The position numbers and the translations under genes are program-made. This document shows positions 1 through 5,718 of a stretch of DNA of 11,754 bases, piece after piece; position 1 is the first letter of the stretch; the number at the start of each line of letters is the position of its first letter. Under the pieces are notes generated by a model. The model was not told the origin of the DNA. It searched no databases and saw only the letters and a program-made list of their open reading frames with translations. The stretch is from Desulfuromusa sp. (lineage in GTDB: Bacteria; Desulfobacterota; Desulfuromonadia; Desulfuromonadales; Geopsychrobacteraceae). The DNA lies in assembly GCA_029934755.1 (NCBI GenBank), contig JAOZLQ010000064.1, positions 1 through 11,754 of the forward strand. The letters run 5' to 3'.

Positions 1-276
1 GGTAAAACCCACGGTGGTTTTGAAACAATCGACAGCCCTGGTCCCTACGGAACCTATGACCAGGCTGGTAATGTGGCTGAGTGGACTGGAGATATTGTCA
101 CCGGTACAGATCAGCGCTACATGTACGGTGGTAGCCAGATGGATTATGATTTCGATCTGCGCCCCTACACTGAAAATATTTCTCGGCCTGCATATATGAG
201 TTTTCAAACAGGGTTCCGCTGTGTGCGTGATCTCAATGGAGTACCACCTAAAATTGATGCTGGTGCCCATCACTGA
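1..276 (+). CDS. C-terminal end of a SUMF1/FGE-fold protein (partial, 5' end outside window)
   Basis: The reading frame is open from base 1 and ends at a TGA, giving the last 91 residues of a larger protein. The motifs YGTYDQAGNVAEWT (about residues 17-30) and TGFRCVRD (about 73-80) are hallmarks of the formylglycine-generating-enzyme/sulfatase-modifying-factor fold. True FGE enzymes carry two redox-active cysteines in a C-x4-C segment shortly before the final GFRC motif. Here the matching stretch (MYGGSQMDYDFDLRPYTENI) has none, and the only cysteine is the one in GFRC. I infer that this is a non-catalytic FGE-fold protein, possibly a binding or structural module, rather than a sulfatase activator. 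The N-terminus and any signal peptide are not visible. Two hairpins follow the stop, so this gene probably ends its own transcript. Confidence 0.85.
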   Translation, partial: GKTHGGFETIDSPGPYGTYDQAGNVAEWTGDIVTGTDQRYMYGGSQMDYDFDLRPYTENISRPAYMSFQTGFRCVRDLNGVPPKIDAGAHH

Positions 277-300
277 TTTTTCATTAGAATGTGGATAAAT

Positions 301-337
301 ATAGAAAGCTGGTCGTGTTATATGGCCAGCTTTCTAT
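301..337 (+). terminator. Perfect 12-bp stem-loop after the FGE-fold gene
   Basis: Bases 301-312 and 326-337 are exact inverted repeats (ATAGAAAGCTGG / CCAGCTTTCTAT) around a 13-base loop, beginning 24 bases after the stop codon. The 3' arm contains TTTCT, but no clean T-run follows, so it is an imperfect intrinsic terminator. A second hairpin (CGCAGT-TGTT-ACTGCG, 340-355) follows two bases later. Together they probably end transcription of the upstream gene or protect its 3' end. Confidence 0.6.
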
Positions 338-339
338 CT

Positions 340-355
340 CGCAGTTGTTACTGCG
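340..355 (+). other. Second short stem-loop (6 bp, 4-base loop)
   Basis: CGCAGT (340-345) and ACTGCG (350-355) form a perfect stem around TGTT, directly after the 301-337 stem-loop. No T-run follows. It may strengthen termination or 3'-end stability, or serve as a protein-binding palindrome upstream of the TetR gene. The sequence alone does not decide between these. Confidence 0.4.
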
Positions 356-361
356 GAATAG

Positions 362-399
362 GTTAGTCATTGGTAAATAGTTAGTTGCTAAACACTAAC
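362..399. promoter_or_regulatory. Candidate TetR operator: GTTAGT half-sites upstream of the first tetR-like gene
   Basis: GTTAGT occurs at 362-367 and again at 380-385, a start-to-start distance of 18 bases. Its reverse complement ACTAAC lies at 394-399. The 380-399 pair forms a 6-8-6 inverted repeat, a layout typical of TetR-family operators, 23 bases upstream of the start codon. TetR regulators often repress their own promoters, so this is a reasonable autoregulatory site for the gene at 423. No convincing -35/-10 pair was identified, so the assignment rests on symmetry and position only. Confidence 0.4.
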
Positions 400-422
400 A
401 GGGTGTTCCCATCAGAGATCCC

Positions 423-1022
423 ATGAAGCTAGATACCGAAACAAGGCAACGGCAGATTGTTCAAGCAGCAATTCTCCTGATTCATTTCGGGGGTATACAG
501 AATCTGACGATAAAAAAAATAGCCAATGCCGTTGGGTTCTCTGAGCAGGCTGTTTATCGTCATTTTGACAACAAACAGACTATTCTAGCCGCGACAGTTG
601 ATTTTTTTATTATCTGCTGCAGTGAAATGTTGGAAGAAATTGGTGAGATTCAAGATCCTCTGTTACAGCTCAGACGGTTCATGGAAGTTCATATAGAATA
701 TTTTGATAAAAATCCCGCTTTCGCTACCGTCATTTTTTCCGAGGAAATCTTTCAGTATGAAGAATCCCTGACACTCAGGGTTCAACAATTTGTTGATAAC
801 TTCATTCAGTTTGTCACAGTTTTAGTGGAAAAGGGTCAGGCAAAAGGGGAAATACATAACGAATATCCAGCTGGGGACCTTGCATTCATGATTCTTGGTT
901 CACTGCGTTTTTTAATAACAGTATCTCGATTATCCGCAGGTTCATTCAGCTTGAAAGAGCGGGGTGGGCCGTTGATTGAAACAATTATGGCGACATTGAA
1001 GCAGAAACACGAATCAGTATGA
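423..1022 (+). CDS. TetR/AcrR-family transcriptional regulator (first of two paralogues)
   Basis: This 199-residue protein has the usual TetR length and layout. The N-terminal helix-turn-helix runs over about residues 8-53, with LTIKKIANAVGFSEQAVYRHFDNKQTIL matching the TetR recognition-helix signature (A-x-x-x-G-x-S-x-x-x-x-Y-x-H-F). The rest is an all-helical ligand/dimer domain containing VIFSEEIFQYEE and VEKGQAKGEI. The ligand cannot be read from sequence. The ATG at 423 has only a weak AGAG upstream, but it places the DNA-binding domain correctly at the N-terminus. The stop overlaps the polyferredoxin start by four bases (ATGA), so the two are co-translated and the regulator most likely controls this operon. 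It is clearly related to the TetR protein at 4466-5053. TetR proteins are usually repressors released by a small molecule. Confidence 0.93.
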   Translation: MKLDTETRQRQIVQAAILLIHFGGIQNLTIKKIANAVGFSEQAVYRHFDNKQTILAATVDFFIICCSEMLEEIGEIQDPLLQLRRFMEVHIEYFDKNPAFATVIFSEEIFQYEESLTLRVQQFVDNFIQFVTVLVEKGQAKGEIHNEYPAGDLAFMILGSLRFLITVSRLSAGSFSLKERGGPLIETIMATLKQKHESV

Positions 1023-2041
1023 AAACGATCCCATTATTTGCGATGACCAGCAGGGATGATGCGAGTGTCACTATTCCTTGGGGGGCAGTCTTGTCAACAA
1101 TCATCCTCACAGCAGGGATGTTGACAGTTGTGCAAATTGTGGTAGATCGACCAATGCTTTTGGTTGATCGATTCTTTCCGGGAATGGGTTGGATTGAAAT
1201 TCTGGTTCTTTCACTCTATGCCGGATTTGTGACTCCTAAAATTCTCAATCCAAAAACATCAGTTCGCTGGAGGACTATTCTTTGGCTTACTTTTTCCGTT
1301 ATTTTTTTTAGTCAACTCACGCTAGGTATATTTGGCTTTACAACTTTTTTAATGACAGGGGTACTGCATTATCCTGTTCCCGCTCTAATTGTTGCCGGTC
1401 CTATCTACCGGGGCGAAGATTTTTTTATGCCAATTCTCTTTGGTAGTACCTTGTTTTTTATCGGCCCGGCATGGTGTAGCTATTTCTGTTATCTTGGTGG
1501 TTGGGATTTTTTAGCCAGTCAACAGGTGAAACGTCCCAGGAAACTATCAAAGTGGCGTCGACCAAAGCAAATAGCAATACTGGTGTTGGTTGTCGGTGGT
1601 GCATTGTATCTTCGGTTCAGCGGTATACCAATATCGATTGTGTCGCGTCTTGTTGCTCTATTTGGTCTTGGTGGCTTTTTTATTATCATATTTTTGTCAC
1701 GCCGATATGGAAGTATGATTCATTGTATCTCCTATTGTCCCATAGGGCTTGTGGCCAATATTTTTGGCAAAATTTCCCCCTTTCGGATGAAAATTGACAG
1801 TTCATGTACCAGTTGCGGTCAATGCAGCATGGTTTGCCGTTATGATGCATTAAGGCCTGAGAATATTAAACAGAAAAAGCCCGGCCTGTCCTGTACTCTT
1901 TGTGGGGATTGTATAAATACATGTAGTAATAATTATATCCATTACAGTTTTCCTGGCCTGTCTCCACAGGCCGCTCGGACACTGTTCATAGTCATTGTTG
2001 TTAGTTTTCATGCCGTCTCCATAGGTGTTGCCAGAATTTGA
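1019..2041 (+). CDS. Membrane-bound 4Fe-4S polyferredoxin, NapH/NosR-like
   Basis: The 340-residue protein has about five to six hydrophobic segments and a cytoplasmic-type ferredoxin region near the C-terminus. Two tetracysteine clusters are visible: C263-x2-C266-x2-C269-x3-C273 and C292-x2-C295-x2-C298-x3-C302. Both lack the proline that usually follows the last cysteine. Membrane-edge motifs GPAWCSYFCYLGGWD (C153, C157) and HCISYCP (C236, C240) correspond to the paired C-x3-C(P) motifs of NapH/NosR-type proteins; the first has lost its proline. Members of this family pass electrons between a membrane or soluble donor and periplasmic redox partners. Its start overlaps the tetR stop and no good ribosome site is seen, so it is probably translationally coupled. 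The tetraheme cytochrome 58 nt downstream is the obvious partner. The electron donor and terminal acceptor are unknown. It is too short for full NosR, and no nap or nos genes are nearby. Confidence 0.88.
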   Translation: MKTIPLFAMTSRDDASVTIPWGAVLSTIILTAGMLTVVQIVVDRPMLLVDRFFPGMGWIEILVLSLYAGFVTPKILNPKTSVRWRTILWLTFSVIFFSQLTLGIFGFTTFLMTGVLHYPVPALIVAGPIYRGEDFFMPILFGSTLFFIGPAWCSYFCYLGGWDFLASQQVKRPRKLSKWRRPKQIAILVLVVGGALYLRFSGIPISIVSRLVALFGLGGFFIIIFLSRRYGSMIHCISYCPIGLVANIFGKISPFRMKIDSSCTSCGQCSMVCRYDALRPENIKQKKPGLSCTLCGDCINTCSNNYIHYSFPGLSPQAARTLFIVIVVSFHAVSIGVARI

Positions 2042-2099
2042 TTTCGTCACTTAAATAATTTGAATATGAGTCTTAATGTCACTATAAAAGAGGTTTGTG

Positions 2100-2582
2100 A
2101 TGTCTAAAAAAGTAATAATAATATCAATATCTTTTGTCGCCATTATTTCTATTGTAGCTGTAGTTTTTGGTCTTACTGGAACGGAGAGTAGCGCCAGTGA
2201 GGAAGACAATAGGCCGATTGAAAGTATATTGCAGACAGCCAATATTCCGACCAACTTTAATCATGACCAGCATATGGATCAATTTTCCTGTGATGTTTGT
2301 CACCACAGTAAGAATAGCGATGGAACCAAAGGTCCCTATATTGAAGGTGAAGAGCAAACATGTGTGACCTGTCATAATCCTGAAGATATGTCAGATGATA
2401 TTGTCAAGGGGACAGAAAAATTGAATACATATCGGGGAGCTGCCCATACGCTTTGTGTTGGTTGTCACTATACAATGTTGCGGGAAGCTAAACCGTCTGG
2501 GCCAACTAAAAAGGGTAATGGTAAATGTCTTGCCTGTCATCCGAGTCAAAAGCAATATTGTCCAGTTCGAAAATGGCTCTAA
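2100..2582 (+). CDS. Exported or membrane-anchored tetraheme cytochrome c (cytochrome c3-like)
   Basis: The 160-residue protein begins with two lysines and a hydrophobic stretch (about residues 5-25), either a signal peptide or an uncleaved anchor, so the hemes lie in the periplasm. Four C-x2-C-H heme sites are present: CDVCH (64-68), CVTCH (88-92), CVGCH (119-123) and CLACH (143-147). The FNHDQH motif (53-58), H69 directly after the first site, and H116 are good distal ligands. This matches the bis-histidine pattern of class III cytochromes c3. AAAAGAGG at 2086-2093 is six bases before the ATG at 2100; a GTG at 2097 would be too close, so ATG 2100 is preferred. It follows the polyferredoxin in the same operon and is probably the periplasmic electron acceptor. 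C154 is an extra cysteine outside the heme motifs. Confidence 0.93.
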   Translation: MSKKVIIISISFVAIISIVAVVFGLTGTESSASEEDNRPIESILQTANIPTNFNHDQHMDQFSCDVCHHSKNSDGTKGPYIEGEEQTCVTCHNPEDMSDDIVKGTEKLNTYRGAAHTLCVGCHYTMLREAKPSGPTKKGNGKCLACHPSQKQYCPVRKWL

Positions 2583-2631
2583 CAGCTTTAAATAATTGAA
2601 TTTATAGCAAACTAGATGTAATGGAGAGAGC

Positions 2632-3024
2632 ATGCTGAAAAATATATATTTTATCTTTGGTTCATTATCAGGGGCACTGGCTGTTGCCATGGGCGCTTAT
2701 GGCGCGCATGCTGGCACTCAATTTCTGACACCTGAAACAGTGATCACTTACAGTAAGGCTGTCCGTTATAATGCGAACCATTCTGTGGTGTTGTTGGTCG
2801 TGACCCTGGTTATTAGCCAATGGCCTCAAGTAGAAAAAATTCTGCACGCTGCTGGTCTCTTGATTATTTCTGGTCTTGTTCTATTTTCCGGTAGTCTCTA
2901 TCTGCTTGCTCTGACTGGTATTAATTTAGGCTATATCACCCCACTTGGTGGTGTTTGTTTTATCTGTGGTTGGCTTTGTCTGGCTTTGGCGGCTTGGAGA
3001 AATTCACGATACCAGGATGAGTAG
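2632..3024 (+). CDS. DUF423-family small membrane protein
   Basis: This 130-residue protein has four hydrophobic segments and the recognisable DUF423 (YgdD-like) pattern: GALAVAMGAYGAHAG near the N-terminus, then YNANHSVVLLVV, LFSGSLYLLALTG and ITPLGGVCFICGWL. The family is widespread and sits in the inner membrane. Its biochemical function is not established. A strong GGAGAGAG (2623-2630) sits immediately upstream of the ATG at 2632. It lies 49 bases after the cytochrome gene on the same strand, with no terminator between, and probably shares its transcript. Whether it takes part in the redox module or is simply a passenger cannot be told from sequence. Confidence 0.9.
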   Translation: MLKNIYFIFGSLSGALAVAMGAYGAHAGTQFLTPETVITYSKAVRYNANHSVVLLVVTLVISQWPQVEKILHAAGLLIISGLVLFSGSLYLLALTGINLGYITPLGGVCFICGWLCLALAAWRNSRYQDE

Positions 3025-3070
3025 AGAAGTATTATCGGGCTGTGTTAAATGATGATCTATGTTTATGAGG

Positions 3071-3089
3071 ATCTGGTATGGGACCAGAT
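3071..3089 (+). terminator. Short stem-loop after the DUF423 gene
   Basis: ATCTGGT (3071-3077) and ACCAGAT (3083-3089) form a perfect 7-bp stem with a 5-base loop, 46 bases past the DUF423 stop. The downstream sequence is AT-rich (AACTTAAATTTT) but has no uninterrupted T-run. It is a plausible weak terminator for the tetR-polyferredoxin-cytochrome-DUF423 transcript. Confidence 0.4.
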
Positions 3090-3107
3090 AACTTAAATTT
3101 TCTACAA

Positions 3108-3126
3108 GATAATTATAATTATCATC
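3108..3126. promoter_or_regulatory. Fur-box-like palindrome upstream of the 7-TM gene
   Basis: Bases 3108-3123 (GATAATTATAATTATC) are a perfect 16-bp palindrome. Extended to 3126, the 19-bp stretch GATAATTATAATTATCATC matches the classical 19-bp Fur consensus GATAATGATAATCATTATC at 16 of 19 positions by direct comparison. It ends 43 bases before the start codon at 3170, a sensible operator position. Iron (Fur) control of the following gene is an inference; very AT-rich DNA can give such matches by chance, and other Fur-family regulators use similar sites. Confidence 0.45.
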
Positions 3127-3169
3127 AGAAATTAAATTTGTTAGAAGATGGTGATAACAGGGGATAAAA

Positions 3170-3823
3170 ATGAATTTATTTGATCGAACAGTTTTATTAG
3201 CAACAGGGTTGGTATGTATTTACATGATATGGTTTTTGCTTGGAAAGCAAAAAAATAGCAAAACTGCGCATGTCGCCAATTACTATTATATGGTGACCTT
3301 TGCGGTACTTCTAGTGTCAGGATTGCTTTTGATCGCTTTTGGTTGGAATATCTTGGGACTTTTAGGTGGTGGAAGTGCAGCAAGCAAATTTGTTTCAATT
3401 GTAGCAACTCTTATTCCATTTGCATTAGCTGCGGGCCTGGTTAAAAGATTTTATCCACAGCTAGCGACCCCATACCTTGTGGTTTTAGTGATTGGTTTGT
3501 TGTGCATCGGGGGGTCCAAATTGTTGGCTCTGGCAACATTGGCAAAAATTGCTTACCCAGTTTTTCATTCCATTGCAGGTTTAACAATTTTCGTTATCCC
3601 TGTCCTTGCTGTTAAAAATAAGATTATGGGTCCTAATTTTTATGGTGTCACCATCGGTGGAACACTTATCGGCCTGGGTGGAATCGCTCTTGGTTTTTTA
3701 ACGGGAGGACGGCAACTATTGTTCTTTTCCGGTGATTTTGTTCTGATGATTCTTGCACCAATATTATTCTTTACCGCTTTTGGTTATATGTGGGGATTAA
3801 CTAAAGGCGAACTTGATAAATAG
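3170..3823 (+). CDS. Polytopic (about 7-TM) inner-membrane protein of unknown function
   Basis: I do not recognise a named family. The 217-residue protein is almost entirely hydrophobic, with about seven likely membrane spans near residues 8-24, 40-60, 72-90, 100-118, 131-148, 157-177 and 185-207. Short basic loops (KQKNSK, KNK) lie between spans. Possible functional residues within or beside the membrane are H133 in the FHSIAGL segment, the tyrosine cluster NYYYMVTF (about 38-45) and several glycine-rich helices. No signal peptide, metal-binding motif or transporter signature is evident. AGGGGA at 3159-3164 is five bases before the ATG and supports the start. A Fur-like palindrome lies upstream and hairpins follow the stop, so it may be transcribed on its own. 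The surroundings of other envelope genes suggest a membrane role, but nothing more specific. Confidence 0.85.
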   Translation: MNLFDRTVLLATGLVCIYMIWFLLGKQKNSKTAHVANYYYMVTFAVLLVSGLLLIAFGWNILGLLGGGSAASKFVSIVATLIPFALAAGLVKRFYPQLATPYLVVLVIGLLCIGGSKLLALATLAKIAYPVFHSIAGLTIFVIPVLAVKNKIMGPNFYGVTIGGTLIGLGGIALGFLTGGRQLLFFSGDFVLMILAPILFFTAFGYMWGLTKGELDK

Positions 3824-3838
3824 CTTTTTGGCTATTGC

Positions 3839-3871
3839 TGAAAGGTGAATAGATACTAAATTTACCTTTCA
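3839..3871 (+). terminator. 12-bp stem-loop after the 7-TM gene
   Basis: TGAAAGGTGAAT (3839-3850) pairs with ATTTACCTTTCA (3860-3871), with one G-U wobble and a 9-base loop, starting 16 bases after the stop. No T-run follows directly. It is a stable 3'-end hairpin and probably a terminator or processing barrier for the 7-TM transcript. Confidence 0.5.
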
Positions 3872-3903
3872 AAGCATAGAGTAGGTATATCTCAAGACTC
3901 TTT

Positions 3904-3950
3904 TTCCCATTGACCTTTTAAGGTGTTGACTTGTAATAATGGGAATTTTT
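3904..3950 (+). promoter_or_regulatory. Inverted repeat with T-run overlapping a possible promoter for the 4-TM/tetR pair
   Basis: TTCCCATT (3904-3911) and AATGGGAA (3938-3945) are perfect inverted repeats, and TTTTT follows at 3946-3950, which reads as a weak intrinsic terminator for upstream transcription. The same stretch holds promoter-like hexamers: TTGACC (3910-3915) and, 18 bases further on, TAATAA (3934-3939), preceded by TG. A second TTGAC lies at 3926. Either reading, or a regulated promoter with an operator, is possible. It lies about 70 bases upstream of the next start codon. Confidence 0.35.
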
Positions 3951-4018
3951 CAGATGTCGTACGCTCCATCGCATTGGCATCTTGATTGGTTTATCCAATG
4001 GAATTAAGGAGTAAACCC

Positions 4019-4441
4019 TTGAGCTTTTTAAAAAATCCTGCTGTGAGTCGAAAGTGGCTTCTTATGCTTTCAGGCCTTATGTGGAGTGGTGTTGGAATAC
4101 TGCTCAACAGTTTTGCCCTTCGCTGGTTACAACTTTATGAAGGGTGGCCACTCGTAGCATCTGTGGCATGTGGTATTACCCTTGGCATTGTCATAGCTTT
4201 TTTAGGTTTTAGAAAAGTAGCGGCGAAGAATATTCAGCGGATTCTGGAAATGCCCGAATATAGTTGTGTTTTTGCTTTTCAAAAATGGCAGAGCTATATC
4301 CTCATCGCAGTTATGATGTCGATGGGTATTTTCCTTCGCAATACTGATATTTTTCCGCGTATTTTTCTTGCTTCCATCTACATGGGTATTGGGAGCGCTC
4401 TTTTTATTTCAAGTATCAATTACTACCGTACATCGGGATAG
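4019..4441 (+). CDS. Four-TM membrane protein of unknown function (TTG start)
   Basis: With the TTG at 4019 as start, the protein is 140 residues. AAGGAG at 4006-4011 lies seven bases before that TTG, an ideal spacing. The alternative ATG at 3998 and TTG at 3986 lie ahead of this ribosome site, and no equivalent site serves them, so the shorter form is preferred. Four hydrophobic helices are visible, starting KWLLMLSGLMWSGVGILL, then PLVASVACGITLGIVIAFLGF, then SYILIAVMMSMGIFL, and last a segment beginning IFLASIYMGIGSALF. A basic loop RKVAAKNIQRI and the motif FAFQKWQSY lie between the second and third. I recall similar small membrane proteins in related bacteria but cannot name the family. 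The gene ends 24 bases before the second tetR gene and is probably cotranscribed with it, which makes it a likely regulatory target. Confidence 0.85.
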   Translation: MSFLKNPAVSRKWLLMLSGLMWSGVGILLNSFALRWLQLYEGWPLVASVACGITLGIVIAFLGFRKVAAKNIQRILEMPEYSCVFAFQKWQSYILIAVMMSMGIFLRNTDIFPRIFLASIYMGIGSALFISSINYYRTSG

Positions 4442-4465
4442 AAATAGGGGGTATTAGATTCAATT

Positions 4466-5053
4466 ATGCAACCATTTTCAGAACGTCAAGAACAAATCAT
4501 GAATGCCTCGATTGAATTGATTGCAGAACTGTCAATTCAGGGGCTGACAATTAAGAATATTGCCCATAAAATCAAACTGACTGAAGGGGCAATCTATCGT
4601 CATTTTGCATGTAAAAATGATATTCTGCTGGCCATTCTCCAGACATTCAAAGAGGTATCTCAACAGACGCTCGTTGAATCCTGTGCATCGGAGGTCATTG
4701 CTTTTGAGCAGATAAAAGGTATCTTTAGACGTAATATTCAATACTTCAATGAAAAACCGGCGATAACTGCAGTTATCTTTTCTGAAGGTATTTTCCAAAA
4801 TGATGCCCATTTATCGAAAGAAGTGTTCAAAATTCTGGAAATGCATGAGAAGGCATTAAATTGCATCATAGAAAGAGGGCAAATTAACCACGAAATAAGA
4901 GCAGACATTAAAGAAAAGGAAATTACCAGAGTTATTATTGGTTCAATCCGCTATACAGTTAAAAAATGGCGGTTATCTGGGTTTGATTTTGATTTGAAAA
5001 CGGAAATTGAACTTATTCTTGTGTCTCTCAAAAAAATGTTGGTTCCGAAGTAA
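4466..5053 (+). CDS. TetR/AcrR-family transcriptional regulator (second paralogue)
   Basis: This 195-residue protein has an N-terminal TetR helix-turn-helix over about residues 6-51, containing LTIKNIAHKIKLTEGAIYRHFACKNDIL, and an all-helical C-terminal domain. It shares with the regulator at 423-1022 the blocks LTIKxIA, AIYRHF/AVYRHF, the VIFSE-x-IFQ motif and a GQ-x-x-x-EI stretch, in the same order and spacing. They are paralogues or very close relatives rather than random TetR proteins. The recognition-helix residues differ (GFSEQ versus KLTEG), so their operators may differ. The start at 4466 has a poor ribosome site: AGGGGG at 4446-4451 is 14 bases away, which suggests coupling to the 4-TM gene 24 bases upstream. 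Its ligand is unknown. Confidence 0.92.
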   Translation: MQPFSERQEQIMNASIELIAELSIQGLTIKNIAHKIKLTEGAIYRHFACKNDILLAILQTFKEVSQQTLVESCASEVIAFEQIKGIFRRNIQYFNEKPAITAVIFSEGIFQNDAHLSKEVFKILEMHEKALNCIIERGQINHEIRADIKEKEITRVIIGSIRYTVKKWRLSGFDFDLKTEIELILVSLKKMLVPK

Positions 5054-5187
5054 ATGGAATAATAATGTAACGGGTCCCTTCGAATTTTTTGGATCCAGAA
5101 TCAATTTCTGCCGAGGCTATCATGGAACGATTAATATCATAGTTTGCGGTATTCATACCTTTCTCAAAACCAAAAGGAGAATGTGGA

Positions 5188-5634
5188 ATGTTGAAAAAAA
5201 GTTTACTGGTCCTTGCTGTCTTAACAATTATTTTGTCGTTATCAACTACCAACTTGATGGCACAGTCAAGTAAGTCGCCTGCCGGAAAGAAACCACAGAA
5301 ACCTTTTTTGATAACAAATCTTCCACACCCTGCTGTGCGCTTGATGAATCATTTGGATGACCCTGCATTACATTTGACCGATAAGCAAGAGAGCGAACTG
5401 CTGGCGATCAGAAAAGAGGTTATTGCAACCGTTATGAAGATTGGTAAGCAAGTTTTTCCACTTGAAAAACAAGTTGCTCAAAAGATTCTTTCAGGGACAA
5501 AGCCTGAAGAATTGAGTGGACTTGTGCAAAAAATAGCAGGGTTGAGGGCAGAGGCAACTATGGTGCAGCTTCGATGCCTTTATCATTTTCGAAATGCTTT
5601 GGATCACGACCAATTTAATGTTTTAACCAAATAA
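5188..5634 (+). CDS. Spy/CpxP-like periplasmic protein (LTxxQ type)
   Basis: The 148-residue product has a clear signal peptide: LKK, a hydrophobic core (about 5-23) and a likely cleavage after LMA at residue 25. The mature part is charged and helical. It contains LHLTDKQ (61-67) and a second, weaker copy near the C-terminus (LDHDQFNVL, about 138-146). Paired LTxxQ motifs on a helical hairpin are typical of the Spy/CpxP/ZraP group of periplasmic chaperones and envelope or metal stress sensors. C131 is the only cysteine. AAGGAGA at 5174-5180 is seven bases before the ATG. The gene lies 134 bases after the second tetR gene on the same strand and could have its own promoter in that gap. Assignment to the Spy group rests on motif and architecture, and the exact role is uncertain. 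Confidence 0.75.
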   Translation: MLKKSLLVLAVLTIILSLSTTNLMAQSSKSPAGKKPQKPFLITNLPHPAVRLMNHLDDPALHLTDKQESELLAIRKEVIATVMKIGKQVFPLEKQVAQKILSGTKPEELSGLVQKIAGLRAEATMVQLRCLYHFRNALDHDQFNVLTK

Positions 5635-5664
5635 TTCAGAATTTCTATTCACAACCTTTTTGTA

Positions 5665-5714
5665 ATCCGCTCATCCAGTTGATTATCGTAACTGGATGGG
5701 CGGATCAAATCCGC
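5665..5714. terminator. Convergent stem-loop between the two gene blocks, with an alternative hairpin
   Basis: Bases 5665-5680 pair with 5690-5705 over 16 positions (15 Watson-Crick and one T/G wobble at 5671/5699) around a 9-base loop. This lies between the convergent stops at 5634 and 5719. The 3' arm end GCGGAT (5700-5705) can instead pair with ATCCGC at 5709-5714 across a CAA loop, so two mutually exclusive hairpins are possible. Neither strand has a proper T-run after the stem. A bidirectional terminator is the simplest reading given its position. Confidence 0.6.
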
Positions 5715-5718
5715 GCTA

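Noticed and set aside
1..276. Active sulfatase-activating formylglycine-generating enzyme
   Set aside because: The expected cysteine pair before the final GFRC motif is missing in the visible part, and no sulfatase gene is in the window.
1501..1797. Open frame of 98 codons on the + strand inside the polyferredoxin gene
   Set aside because: It lies wholly within a gene with clear 4Fe-4S motifs in another frame, has no ribosome site, and its product resembles no protein.
2097..2099. GTG start for the tetraheme cytochrome
   Set aside because: The ribosome site AGAGG would be only three bases away; the adjacent ATG at 2100 has the normal six-base spacing.
3986..4018. Longer N-terminus for the 4-TM protein from TTG 3986 or ATG 3998
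   Set aside because: Both starts lie upstream of the good AAGGAG site at 4006-4011, which fits the TTG at 4019 instead.
5665..5714. Possible tRNA-like or small structured RNA because of the multiple hairpins
   Set aside because: There is no cloverleaf arm set, no TTCGA-type T-loop and no CCA end. The position between convergent genes fits a terminator better.
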